A DNA stretch of 50,969 nt from NCBI GenBank assembly GCA_000739515.1, contig DF820456.1, positions 107,835-158,803 of the forward strand, read 5' to 3'. This DNA is from Candidatus Moduliflexus flocculans. Its GTDB lineage: Bacteria; Moduliflexota; Moduliflexia; Moduliflexales; Moduliflexaceae. This document shows, in pieces, positions 42,933 to 50,830 of this stretch (position 1 is its first letter; each line of letters opens with the position of its first letter). A model generated the notes under the pieces. The model made no database searches and was not told where the DNA came from. It saw nothing but the letters and a program-made list of their open reading frames with translations. The translations under genes and the position numbers were made by a program.

Positions 42933-43822
42933 GCGATAGAAACCTCCCGTTTTTGCAGCACTTTTATTTGGAAAAGAGATACCAGCAGAATAATGATAAA
43001 ATACAGAATCGCGTTGGCCGATTGATAGGCGAACTGTCCGCCCTGAAAGCCGCCGCGATAGATGACGAGTGCAATCGCTTCGGTGGCGCGTCCCGGCCCG
43101 CCGCCGGTCAAGGCCATAATCGGATCAAACACCATTAAAAAGCCTTTCATCGCTAACACCATGTTAATCGTGACAAACGGCATGATAATCGGCAGCGTGA
43201 TATGCCAGAACCGACTGATTTTGCCCGCGCCGTCGAGGCTTGCGGCTTCGAACAATTCATCGGGAACGGTCTGCAAGCCGGCTAAATAGAGCAGCGTATT
43301 GAACGCGATCCCCTGCCAGGTCACGACCGCGACAATGCCAAGCCAGGCGAGATTCGGCTTGCCGAGAATATTTTCAGTCAATACGGCAAATGGCTGGCCG
43401 AGATGAAAGGCGTTGACAAACCACGCGCCCGCCTGCGGGAAGAGATAGACGAACATGTACCGGAAAATAAAGCCGATAATCAGGATGCTCAGGATATTCG
43501 GAAAAAAGTAGATGGCGCGAAAGATGCGTCGCAGCGGAATTGTGGAATTCAGCGCCATTGCCAGCAACAGGCTCAGGATATTCACTAACAGCGTGGCTGT
43601 GATGGCAAATTTAAAGGTAAATAAATAGGCTTCCCAGACACGAGCATCCGCAAAGACATTCAAATAATTTTTCAAGCCGACGAATTTATAGATGCCATAG
43701 CCGCGCCAGTTCGTAAAGCTGTAAAACAAGCTCTGCAAGGCCGGAAAGGTGTGGAACGTAAAAAAGAGCAGGAACGCAGGGATCACCATTATTAAAAAGG
43801 CGTCAAACGTTTTTTGTTTCAT
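42929..43822 (-). CDS. sugar ABC transporter permease, MalF type
   Basis: 297 residues from the ATG at 43822, chosen over one eight codons earlier because GGGAGA precedes it. Six membrane segments are predicted. The EAA loop is DELFEAASLDGAGKISRFWH. It pairs with the MalG-type permease through a 4-bp overlap. The binding protein gene lies upstream but is separated by a 221-bp gap full of repeats, which could weaken read-through. Confidence 0.92.
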   Translation of the reverse strand: MKQKTFDAFLIMVIPAFLLFFTFHTFPALQSLFYSFTNWRGYGIYKFVGLKNYLNVFADARVWEAYLFTFKFAITATLLVNILSLLLAMALNSTIPLRRIFRAIYFFPNILSILIIGFIFRYMFVYLFPQAGAWFVNAFHLGQPFAVLTENILGKPNLAWLGIVAVVTWQGIAFNTLLYLAGLQTVPDELFEAASLDGAGKISRFWHITLPIIMPFVTINMVLAMKGFLMVFDPIMALTGGGPGRATEAIALVIYRGGFQGGQFAYQSANAILYFIIILLVSLFQIKVLQKREVSIA

Positions 43823-43856
43823 TCTGGCATTCTCCCATTTGATCATATTTGATCTC

Positions 43857-44036
43857 GTTTTACCTCACCCCTGCTCCCTCTCCGAAGACAGGGGTGTGAA
43901 GTTCTCGTTTTTTTGTGCAACTACAAGGATGTCACATAAGCAAGGATGCGTATGTGACATCCTTGCTTATGTGACATCCTTGTAGTTCTCAGGAGAACTT
44001 CACAGCCCTGCTCTCCGAGGGGTTGGGGGGGGGTGT
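43857..44036. repeat. nested inverted repeats between sugar-binding protein and permease genes
   Basis: An inner palindrome (AACTACAAGGATGTCACAT from about 43919, mirrored to about 43988) contains a doubled ACAAGGATG-type unit. It lies inside a wider inverted repeat of GTGAAGTTCTC (43895) and GAGAACTTCAC, bounded by G-rich CCTCACCCC/GGGGTGTT words. It fills the gap and could attenuate transcription between the binding protein and permeases, lowering permease expression relative to the binding protein. Confidence 0.65.
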
Positions 44037-44043
44037 TAATTGC

Positions 44044-45255
44044 CTACATTCTCGCCGCGACTTTATCCCATTCTTCGTCCAGTTTTTTCAGGAACGCATC
44101 AACGTCCTTATTAATCAGAAATTCCTGGACTAAGTTCGCGACCTGCATTCCGGCAGGATAGTAATGATCCGCGAAGCTCGTAATCTGGCCGCTTTCGAAA
44201 TAGCCTTTAATGTCGGCTAACTGCGGGTCTTCCTGGAACACGCCTTTCACAGCGGAATAGAGTTTCTGGTCGTTGATATACTGCTGCGCATTTTCCGGCT
44301 GGAGCATGAAGGCGATGAATTTCTTGGCGATTTCGGCGTTTTTGGTGTCGGCTGACATTGTTAAGACGGTGTCCACGCCGGAGATCAGGCGGTTCTGCGC
44401 TGCGTCATTCGTCACCGGCAGCGCGAAGACGCCGATTTCGACTTCTGGATTCGCCTGTTTAATCGAGGAAATCGCCCAGATGCCCTGAATCAGCATAAAG
44501 GCTTCCCCTTTGGCAAACGCGGCGTTGCCCTGATTGTAGTCCGCGCTGAAATTGTCAGCCAAGCCGTAGTTCAGGAGTTGCAGCATCTTTTCCGCGACCG
44601 GGCGATAGCGTTCCGCAAACGTGGTTTCGTTCGCCGTCCGCTTTTCGGTGAAATCGTCCCCTTGAAGGTTCGAGGCCATCGAATTGAACGGCACCATCGT
44701 CGTCCAGGCGTCTGCAAAGGTCAGATAGAGCGGCGTCTGTCCGGCGGCTTTGATTTTCTCGCACAGGGCGATAAATTCATCCCATGTGGTCGGAATCTGT
44801 ACGCCGAGTTCCGCAAATTTCTTTTTGTTATACAGCACCGTGTTGGCGTTGGCGGAGAAGGGGAGGCCGTTCACGGTTTCGGTTTTGGCTAATTTCGCCA
44901 GCATTTGCAGATACGCAGGCTGCAACGTGTCCAACGCCGGATCGCCTGTGAAGTCGGCCAACACGCCCGCCCGCGACATTTCGCCATACAGAGAATCGCC
45001 GCCCATCGCGATAATATCAGGCAAGTTCCCCTTCATCATGCGGGCTTGCATGACCGTGTTGAATTCCGGCAAAAAGTTCTGTTCGATGTCAACGTCGGGA
45101 TTCTGTTTCTCGAATTTTAGAATCAGCGCGTCGAACGAGGCGACTGCTTCCCGCTTATTTTGTGCGAATTCCAATTTTGTTGCCGCATATACGTCTTGCG
45201 CCATCATTCCGGCGACTGTCAGCCCTAACGCCATCATCATTGTCAATTTTTTCAT
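44044..45255 (-). CDS. family 1 extracellular sugar-binding protein
   Basis: 403 residues. A signal peptide (MKKLTMMMALGLTVAGMMAQ, cleavage after VYA) opens the protein; there is no lipobox, so it is probably free in the periplasm. The family 1 features are LEFAQNKREAVASFDALILK, GNLPDIIAMGGDSLYGEM, NTVLYNKKKFAELGVQIPTT and GEAFMLIQGIWAI. It captures a sugar or oligosaccharide for the MalF/MalG-type permeases downstream. AAGGAG precedes the ATG. The GH13 glucosidase gene lies upstream on the same strand, about 216 bp away. Confidence 0.93.
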   Translation of the reverse strand: MKKLTMMMALGLTVAGMMAQDVYAATKLEFAQNKREAVASFDALILKFEKQNPDVDIEQNFLPEFNTVMQARMMKGNLPDIIAMGGDSLYGEMSRAGVLADFTGDPALDTLQPAYLQMLAKLAKTETVNGLPFSANANTVLYNKKKFAELGVQIPTTWDEFIALCEKIKAAGQTPLYLTFADAWTTMVPFNSMASNLQGDDFTEKRTANETTFAERYRPVAEKMLQLLNYGLADNFSADYNQGNAAFAKGEAFMLIQGIWAISSIKQANPEVEIGVFALPVTNDAAQNRLISGVDTVLTMSADTKNAEIAKKFIAFMLQPENAQQYINDQKLYSAVKGVFQEDPQLADIKGYFESGQITSFADHYYPAGMQVANLVQEFLINKDVDAFLKKLDEEWDKVAARM

Positions 45256-45289
45256 GGTTTTTCTCCTTTTTGTGTCTGTGATAAAGTAT

Positions 45290-45350
45290 CGTACCGCCGA
45301 CGTCCTCGTCGGCGTTTCTCATAGAAGCCGACGAGGACGTCGGCGGTACG
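45290..45350. repeat. inverted repeat, ACCGC-GACGTCC family
   Basis: CGTACCGCCGACGTCCTC at 45290 pairs with GAGGACGTCGGCGGTACG ending at 45350. Compared with the element at 22720, the arms differ (GCCGACG for GCGAACG) but remain self-complementary. A second small GCCGACA/TGTCGGC hairpin follows at about 45390. Confidence 0.75.
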
Positions 45351-45471
45351 GAGCGCTCGTAAAAATTAATGAACCAAATTAATCGTATGCCGACACTCTT
45401 GTCGGCTCAACATGCTAATTATACTTCCCCACGAATAATGTATTTTCAGGGCAACACCTCCTTGTTTCTGT

Positions 45472-47145
45472 CTATCGCAGCCGATAGACTCGCGCTTCAT
45501 ACGGGCGCAAGGTGAATTGCCGGATGTCTTCGGACGACTCGACGGCGTAATTGTTCAGCAGCAGTTCCTTGTCGGCAAAGACAATATTCGACGGCAGCGT
45601 GAAAACCGGTGTCTGCGCGGTGAAATTCAGAATGACGAGCAGGCGGTCATTGTCCAGCGTCCGCGTGAAGGCGTAAATTGCTTCGTCATCATCAAGAATC
45701 AAATCATAGCTGCCATACACAAAAATCGGGTACTCTTTGCGCAGCCGCAGCAGTTTTTGATAATAGTAAAAGACCGAATTCGGGTCAGCAAGCGCCTGTT
45801 TGACGTTGATGGCGGGATAATTCGGATTAACCTTCATCCAGGGCGTTCCAGTGGTAAAGCCCGCATTCGGGCTATCATCCCACTGCATCGGCGTGCGGGC
45901 GTTATCGCGCCCTTTGGCGCGAATCAACGCCAGCACATCGTCAGGATTCCACCCTTTTTCTTCGACAAGTTCTTTATACATGTTCAGCGATTCGATGTCG
46001 CGGTAGTCGTTGATGGATTCGAACGCGACGTTCGTCATGCCGATTTCTTCCCCCTGATAGACGTAGGGCGTCCCTTGCTGCAAATGCGTGAAGGTAGCGA
46101 GCATTTTGGCCGATTCGACGCGGTATTGCGTATCATTTCCAAAACGCGACACCGGACGCGGCTGGTCGTGATTGGTCAGGTAAATGCTGTTCCAGCCTTT
46201 CCCTTCCAAATCGTTCTGCCAGCGGCTCATGATCCGCTTCAATTCCGTCAGTTTCCAGGCTTTTATGCTGCCCCGGTCGCGGTCAATATCCATGTGTTCG
46301 AACTGGAAGACCATCTTCAACGCGCCGGTCTCTTCGTTGGTCATGTCAATCGCGTGTTTCGTCGTCACAAAGGGCGTTTCGCCGACCGTGAGAATGTCGT
46401 AGTGCGACAGGACGCTTCGTTTCATTTCGTCGAGAAATTCCAGCAGGCGCGGCCCATTGGCGAAATATTGACTGCCAAATTGATAGCGGTCATCGTTGAC
46501 AGGCGGCACGTCAGGCAGACCGGGGACTTTCGAGATGAGGTTGATCACATCCATGCGGAAACCGTCCACGCCCTGTTTCAGCCACCAGTGCATCATCTTG
46601 AAGACATCTTTGCGCACGTTAGGATTTTCCCAGTTGAGATCAGGCTGTTTTTTCGAGAAGAGATGGAGATAATATTCGCCGGTCAGTTCGTCATATTGCC
46701 AGGCCGATCCGCCGAAAAATGATTTCCAGTTATTCGGCTCGCGCCCGTCTTTGCCGGGACGCCAGATGTAGTAATCGCGATACGGGTTATCTTTGGATTG
46801 ACGGGACTCCTGAAACCAGCGATGTTCGTCGGAGGTATGATTGACGACCAAATCCATGACGAGTTTGATGCCGCGTTCGTGCATCCCGGCGATGAGTTCG
46901 CGCCAGTCCGCTAATGTGCCGAATTCGTCCATGATGTCCTGATAATCGCTGATGTCATAGCCATTATCGTCGTTCGGCGATTTATAAACCGGCGAGAGCC
47001 AGACGACATTGACGCCAAGTTCTTTGAGATAATCGAGCTTCTGAATAATCCCGCGCAAATCGCCAATGCCATCGCCGTTGCTGTCGTAAAAACTGCGCGG
47101 ATAAATCTGATACACTACGCTTTCTTTCCACCATGCTTGTTTCAT
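45472..47145 (-). CDS. GH13 alpha-glucosidase, oligo-1,6-glucosidase type
   Basis: 557 residues, full length. A catalytic (beta/alpha)8 barrel carries the nucleophile Asp199 (GFRMDVIN), the acid/base Glu256 (VGETP) and the stabiliser Asp327 (NHDQPR). A calcium-binding loop is DSNGDGIGD at 21-29. Val200, after the nucleophile, is the residue typical of alpha-1,6-specific members, whereas alpha-1,4 enzymes usually have Thr. There is no signal peptide, so it acts in the cytoplasm on imported oligosaccharides such as isomaltose or panose. It is the first gene of the unit leading to the binding protein and permeases. Two operator-like sites lie 158-235 bp upstream. Confidence 0.92.
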   Translation of the reverse strand: MKQAWWKESVVYQIYPRSFYDSNGDGIGDLRGIIQKLDYLKELGVNVVWLSPVYKSPNDDNGYDISDYQDIMDEFGTLADWRELIAGMHERGIKLVMDLVVNHTSDEHRWFQESRQSKDNPYRDYYIWRPGKDGREPNNWKSFFGGSAWQYDELTGEYYLHLFSKKQPDLNWENPNVRKDVFKMMHWWLKQGVDGFRMDVINLISKVPGLPDVPPVNDDRYQFGSQYFANGPRLLEFLDEMKRSVLSHYDILTVGETPFVTTKHAIDMTNEETGALKMVFQFEHMDIDRDRGSIKAWKLTELKRIMSRWQNDLEGKGWNSIYLTNHDQPRPVSRFGNDTQYRVESAKMLATFTHLQQGTPYVYQGEEIGMTNVAFESINDYRDIESLNMYKELVEEKGWNPDDVLALIRAKGRDNARTPMQWDDSPNAGFTTGTPWMKVNPNYPAINVKQALADPNSVFYYYQKLLRLRKEYPIFVYGSYDLILDDDEAIYAFTRTLDNDRLLVILNFTAQTPVFTLPSNIVFADKELLLNNYAVESSEDIRQFTLRPYEARVYRLR

Positions 47146-47302
47146 AAATGAGCTTTCTCAAATAGAACGCTGAGCGGGCTGATTCTCTATGACTAATGAC
47201 TAACTCCGGAATTTATGCCGGAGAGAGAAGTCATCAAACATCACGCTCAGTGAATATCAGCGTTATCAGTCCAATCAGTGTTCTATTAAAGTAATTGTCC
47301 TC

Positions 47303-47320
47303 AGTAAACGTTTTCGTTTT
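47303..47320 (-). promoter_or_regulatory. LacI-family operator-like site 1
   Basis: The 18-bp AGTAAACGTTTTCGTTTT contains the partly palindromic AAACGTTT core with central CG typical of LacI/GalR-type operators. An identical copy lies exactly 60 bp away. It is 158 bp upstream of the GH13 start codon. Confidence 0.6.
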
Positions 47321-47362
47321 TCGATAAAAAAATAATAACCGCAATTACAACGATCTCACGGA

Positions 47363-47380
47363 AGTAAACGTTTTCGTTTT
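47363..47380 (-). promoter_or_regulatory. LacI-family operator-like site 2
   Basis: Identical to the site at 47303-47320 and 60 bp from it, a spacing close to a whole number of helical turns that would let two dimers bind on one DNA face. A minus-strand TTGACA (47385-47380) abuts it, so binding could block a promoter. No LacI-type regulator is encoded in the window. Confidence 0.6.
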
Positions 47381-47473
47381 GTCAAGTAATTTTTTAACAT
47401 GTTATCACGAAACAGGCAAGAAACTATTACCTTCGTAAAGTTTAAATGTATTGACATACAAGGTTATGGACAA

Positions 47474-47503
47474 GCTAGACACCTTGAAGGTGTCTGACAG
47501 CTA
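47474..47503. repeat. palindrome, GTCAGACAC family
   Basis: AGCTAGACACCTT and AAGGTGTCTGACAGCT around one G, slightly imperfect at the ends. Core identical to that at 17387. Confidence 0.7.
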
Positions 47504-47554
47504 TTTCCTCGCCATCACGTTCTGTGTCATTACATTTAAAAATAAGTTCGGCAC

Positions 47555-47587
47555 AAACCTCACAGGTCTCAACGACCTGTGAGGTTT
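47555..47587. repeat. palindrome, CCTCACAGGTC family
   Basis: AAACCTCACAGGTC and GACCTGTGAGGTTT around TCAAC. It differs from the palindrome at 25503 only in the centre (TCAAC instead of TTGAA). Confidence 0.75.
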
Positions 47588-47685
47588 CTTGCATGAAGTT
47601 ATTTTTTGCATTTTACTTAAATAAGGTTTTCGGTATCGCAGGAGCGTGAAGAAAATGCTCTATGCTCGCATAAGAAAAACAGAAC

Positions 47686-47754
47686 GAGCGCAAACGCTTG
47701 CTTTGCGGTGTGACGATGTCAATCAATGCGCCGCAAAAACAAGCGTTTACGCTC
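47686..47754. repeat. imperfect inverted repeat
   Basis: GAGCGCAAACGCTTGCTTTG at 47686 pairs with CAAGCGTTTACGCTC ending at 47754 across a loop of about 20 bp. It resembles the AAAGCTTGCTTTG element at 844 and lies just beyond the stop codon of the GH127 gene. Confidence 0.6.
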
Positions 47755-47775
47755 CTGAGTTGTTTTTCACATTCT

Positions 47776-49770
47776 TCAGGCCAGAGATCGTATCCAGACC
47801 CGCATGGCGCCACTCTGACGATTATCCCAGGCATAGTATGGGATCGCCGTGACTTCGCAAGGGTGATAGGCGATGACCGGGTCTTTGCGATAGAGTCGCG
47901 AGGAGGGCGTGCCTTCTTGCGCTGCCAGACCGGTCGTTTTTAATACGACGACGCCCTGTAAAACGCTGGGTTCGAATTGCGTCGTAAACTGGGCTGTGCG
48001 CGGCAGAACGATGTGATGTAATGGCACGGCATGATCGCATTGTTCTAAGCAATAGACTACCGGGCCGCGTTGCAGCGCGACGCACCCGATATTATCCAAC
48101 ACGGCGGGATGCGATTCGATCTGCTCGACCGACATCGCTAATGTGAAGATGATCTGATCGCCGTGCTGCCATTCGCGATCAAGGCAAATATAGCCATTTG
48201 CATTTGTTGCCTCGGCAATATCCACCACCTGCCCATTCAGCAGAAGCTCGGCCTGACGAGACCATTCCGGCAGCCGGAGATGCAAGGCAAAGTGCGTCGG
48301 CTGCGCAGCCTCGACAGTCAGGCGAATCGTTCCATCCCAGGGATAATCGGTCTCCTGGCGCAGATGGACAGATTGCGAACCGATTTCGAGATTTACCGCG
48401 CTTTGAATAAACAGATTGACAAATACGTCGCGTTCCGCCTGAGAATAGATATACTGGCCTAATGACGCTCGCAATCGCGCTAAGTTCGGCGGGCAGCAGG
48501 CCACCGCGTACCATGTCTGCCGATGATGATTTCCCTTGCTTTGCAGCGAATTTTCATAGAAAAAGCGTGTGCCATCCAACGAAACCCCGCACAATGCGCC
48601 ATTATACAATTCGCGTTCGACAATATCCATAAACCGGCGCTGTGGCGCGATATGGAACATCCGATGATTCCAGAATACCATGCCGATGGCTGCGCAGGTT
48701 TCGGCATACGCGGTCAGATTTGGCAAATCATAGTCTCCTGTAAAACCTTCGAAGTCTTCAGTATCCCCTTTGCGAAAGCGCGACGGGCCAATTCCGCCGG
48801 TTACATACATTTGCTGTTCGCAGACATTTTCCCAGAGGCGCTCCAACGCGGCCAGAAGTTCTTGATCGCCGGTTTCGTAAACAACGTCCGCCATTGCGCT
48901 GTACATATACATCGCGCGCACCGCGTGACCAACCGCGCGGGTCTGTTGCCGCACGGGAAGATGATCCTGGCAATATTCGGTCGAAAATTGGTCGCTTTCT
49001 CCGCAAGATTGCTGATCCCAGGTGGTCACGCGTGGCTCTGAAAGCGATTGAGAAGTCTGCGGCAAAGCAGCCCCGTAAAACTGACGATACCAGGGGATCA
49101 CGTGCGGCGGCAAATCCTGGCCTTCATCTTTGAACACTGTCGTATTGCCGCGCCGATCCAGGAATAACTGGCTCAATTCCAAATACCGCTGCTCATGGGT
49201 CACGCGGAACAGTTTGACTAATGCCAATTCGATTTCTTGATGACCGCATATTCCCACGCGCTTGCCGGGGCCAAAGACATCGTAAATATGATCCGCAAAC
49301 CGCCGGACGACATTCAACAGCGTCTCTTTGCCGGTCGCCTGAAAATGGGCGACGCCCGCTTCAATAAGATGCCCCGCACAGTACAGTTCGTGAAAAAAGC
49401 TCAAATTCTTCCAGCGATATTCCGGCGCGATATTGATGAAATAGGAGTTCACATACCCATCGGTTTCCTGAAGCTCGGCAAAAAGTTTGATAACCTCATC
49501 CACTCGATGCTCTAAGGCCGGATCGGGATGAGTGGCTAAGGAATAGCTGGCGGCTTCCAGCCATTTGGCGACATCCGAATCCCAAAAGAAGTGAGCTTCC
49601 TGGCCCGGCGCAGGCTTCCAGCCTTTGTGCAGCATCGCAAGGCGGCCAGTATCCTGGCAAAGTTGATAAATTCCGGGAATCGAAACGTCGCGATTGCGTC
49701 GCAATTGCGGTTCCCAAAAATGACCGCCGATAGTCACTTGGTTGAATGGGATGGGGTGTAATTTCTGCAT
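47776..49770 (-). CDS. GH127 beta-L-arabinofuranosidase (DUF1680)
   Basis: 664 residues from the ATG at 49770, preceded by GAGGATA; the frame is open to 49821 but without a site. It is an alpha/alpha barrel protein with the family's HFFWDSDVAKWLEA and TDGYVNSYF stretches. The catalytic set known from Bifidobacterium HypBA1 is complete: acid/base Glu341 (FEGFTG), and the zinc/cysteine centre Glu357, Cys359 (YAETC), Cys425 and Cys426 (ACCPPN), one cysteine being the nucleophile. No signal peptide is present, so it acts in the cytoplasm on imported beta-arabinofuranosides. It follows the secreted GATase-like gene by 29 bp and belongs to the unit with the partial permease at the window end. Confidence 0.92.
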   Translation of the reverse strand: MQKLHPIPFNQVTIGGHFWEPQLRRNRDVSIPGIYQLCQDTGRLAMLHKGWKPAPGQEAHFFWDSDVAKWLEAASYSLATHPDPALEHRVDEVIKLFAELQETDGYVNSYFINIAPEYRWKNLSFFHELYCAGHLIEAGVAHFQATGKETLLNVVRRFADHIYDVFGPGKRVGICGHQEIELALVKLFRVTHEQRYLELSQLFLDRRGNTTVFKDEGQDLPPHVIPWYRQFYGAALPQTSQSLSEPRVTTWDQQSCGESDQFSTEYCQDHLPVRQQTRAVGHAVRAMYMYSAMADVVYETGDQELLAALERLWENVCEQQMYVTGGIGPSRFRKGDTEDFEGFTGDYDLPNLTAYAETCAAIGMVFWNHRMFHIAPQRRFMDIVERELYNGALCGVSLDGTRFFYENSLQSKGNHHRQTWYAVACCPPNLARLRASLGQYIYSQAERDVFVNLFIQSAVNLEIGSQSVHLRQETDYPWDGTIRLTVEAAQPTHFALHLRLPEWSRQAELLLNGQVVDIAEATNANGYICLDREWQHGDQIIFTLAMSVEQIESHPAVLDNIGCVALQRGPVVYCLEQCDHAVPLHHIVLPRTAQFTTQFEPSVLQGVVVLKTTGLAAQEGTPSSRLYRKDPVIAYHPCEVTAIPYYAWDNRQSGAMRVWIRSLA

Positions 49771-49799
49771 AATGGTATCCTCGTTGTTTTTAGAAGAGT

Positions 49800-50669
49800 T
49801 CAGTTTGTGTTGGTTATCCACTTCAGGGTCTCGATGTACATATTTTTTGCGGCGTCATTTTTTGCCACCGCAACATCATGATCTAAGAAAAGGGTGGAGA
49901 GAAGAACGCGGCCTTTCCCTTCCCATGCGCCAAGCATCACGGCTTGCGGCGTTCCGCGAAACTCGCCTTCGAGAATGACCTGCCAGTGTTCGTGATTGAT
50001 ATTGCCAATATATCCGAAGGCTGGCAAGGGCGCGGTGTTTAGGTATTCAGAAAAAATCGTTTCCAATGTCTTGCCTAATGGGATTGGATTTGCGTAAATC
50101 GTGCGCGGCGGAACTGCGCGGTAGTTCGCGCCGAGAAAATCAGCAAATTCTGTTTTGGCCGGACTGGTAATGTTAAATGGCGCCGTCGCTAAATGCTCGT
50201 CAAAAACCCGATACAGTTTTTGATAAATCGGCTCGCGGGGATCATCAGAATGCTTCGGCAGCACGGAACGGAATTGCACCTGCGTCCATTTTTCAGGGGT
50301 TTTGCCGTCTTTAAAGAAGATATAATTATTCAAGCTCAGAAAGCCCAGCCCATTGTCCCGAACAGCCTGGAGAATTTTCGTCCCATAGGCGCTCAGGCCG
50401 TTGATGGTTTTATCCGACAACCGGCTGCCGACAATCAGCGCGTTATATGCCGCTAAATCCTCGGTTTCCAATTGATTCCAGGCAATGACATTCACGTCCA
50501 TCGGGAACGCTTCTTTCAGGATGTCAAACGCATCGGTTTCGGCTTTGACATCAACATCTTTAATCACCAGCACTTTCGGCGCGGCGCTTGCCATGCCGAT
50601 AGCCATAAGCAGAACACAAAGCGTTAACAGACTCACACGATAGATTTTAGATGCGCGATCCATTTTCAT
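49800..50669 (-). CDS. secreted GATase1/ThuA-like protein
   Basis: 289 residues from the ATG at 50669, preceded by AGGAGA. Signal peptide at about 1-27, ending ASA. The mature part starts PKVLVIKDVDVKAETDAFDILKEAFP and continues with ALIVGSRLSD, NGLGFLSLNNYIFF and GRVLLSTLFLDHDV. This pattern resembles the class I glutamine-amidotransferase-like fold of ThuA and related trehalose- or sugar-utilisation proteins, without the usual catalytic Cys context. Its exact role is unknown. It is encoded between a sugar permease and GH127, so a part in plant-polysaccharide or arabinose-containing substrate uptake is likely. Confidence 0.65.
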   Translation of the reverse strand: MKMDRASKIYRVSLLTLCVLLMAIGMASAAPKVLVIKDVDVKAETDAFDILKEAFPMDVNVIAWNQLETEDLAAYNALIVGSRLSDKTINGLSAYGTKILQAVRDNGLGFLSLNNYIFFKDGKTPEKWTQVQFRSVLPKHSDDPREPIYQKLYRVFDEHLATAPFNITSPAKTEFADFLGANYRAVPPRTIYANPIPLGKTLETIFSEYLNTAPLPAFGYIGNINHEHWQVILEGEFRGTPQAVMLGAWEGKGRVLLSTLFLDHDVAVAKNDAAKNMYIETLKWITNTN

Positions 50670-50693
50670 AATATTCTCCTTTTTTTGTATCAT

Positions 50694-50814
50694 TTCTACG
50701 TCCTCACGTATTTTTTACAACCCACCCCTTCCCCCTCCCAGGAGGGGAATCGCGGTTCGAGACAGCGATTCCCCTCCTGGGAGGGGTAGGGGTGGGTTAT
50801 CAAAAACGTTAGAA
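50694..50814. repeat. G-rich palindromic element between permease and GATase-like genes
   Basis: The outer ends TTCTACGT and ACGTTAGAA enclose AACCCACCCCTTCCCCCTCC (from 50719) and GGGTAGGGGTGGGTT (to 50798) around CGCGGTTCGAGACAGCG. It shares both core and end words with 41932-42044. Confidence 0.75.
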
Positions 50815-50830
50815 CCTGAATCGTATCATT

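Larger units (their letters stand above)
47146..47775. other. 630-bp regulatory and repeat region
   Basis: It contains two LacI-type operator-like sites (47303 and 47363), followed towards the right by palindromes at 47474-47503, 47555-47587 and 47686-47754. Short open frames here overlap the palindromes and are not considered genes. The left part must hold the promoter of the GH13 unit; TTGACA on the minus strand at 47385-47380 overlaps the second operator, but no matching -10 was found. Confidence 0.5.

Noticed and set aside
45517..46722. A 401-codon open frame antisense to the GH13 gene
   Set aside because: The sense frame has the complete GH13 catalytic triad; the antisense frame is a by-product of codon bias.
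8664..47587. CRISPR array
   Set aside because: The palindromes are single, scattered copies with no regular spacers, and no cas gene is present.
47646..47943. Short plus-strand frames near the GH127 stop codon
   Set aside because: They run through a palindrome and then antisense to GH127, with no binding site or domain.
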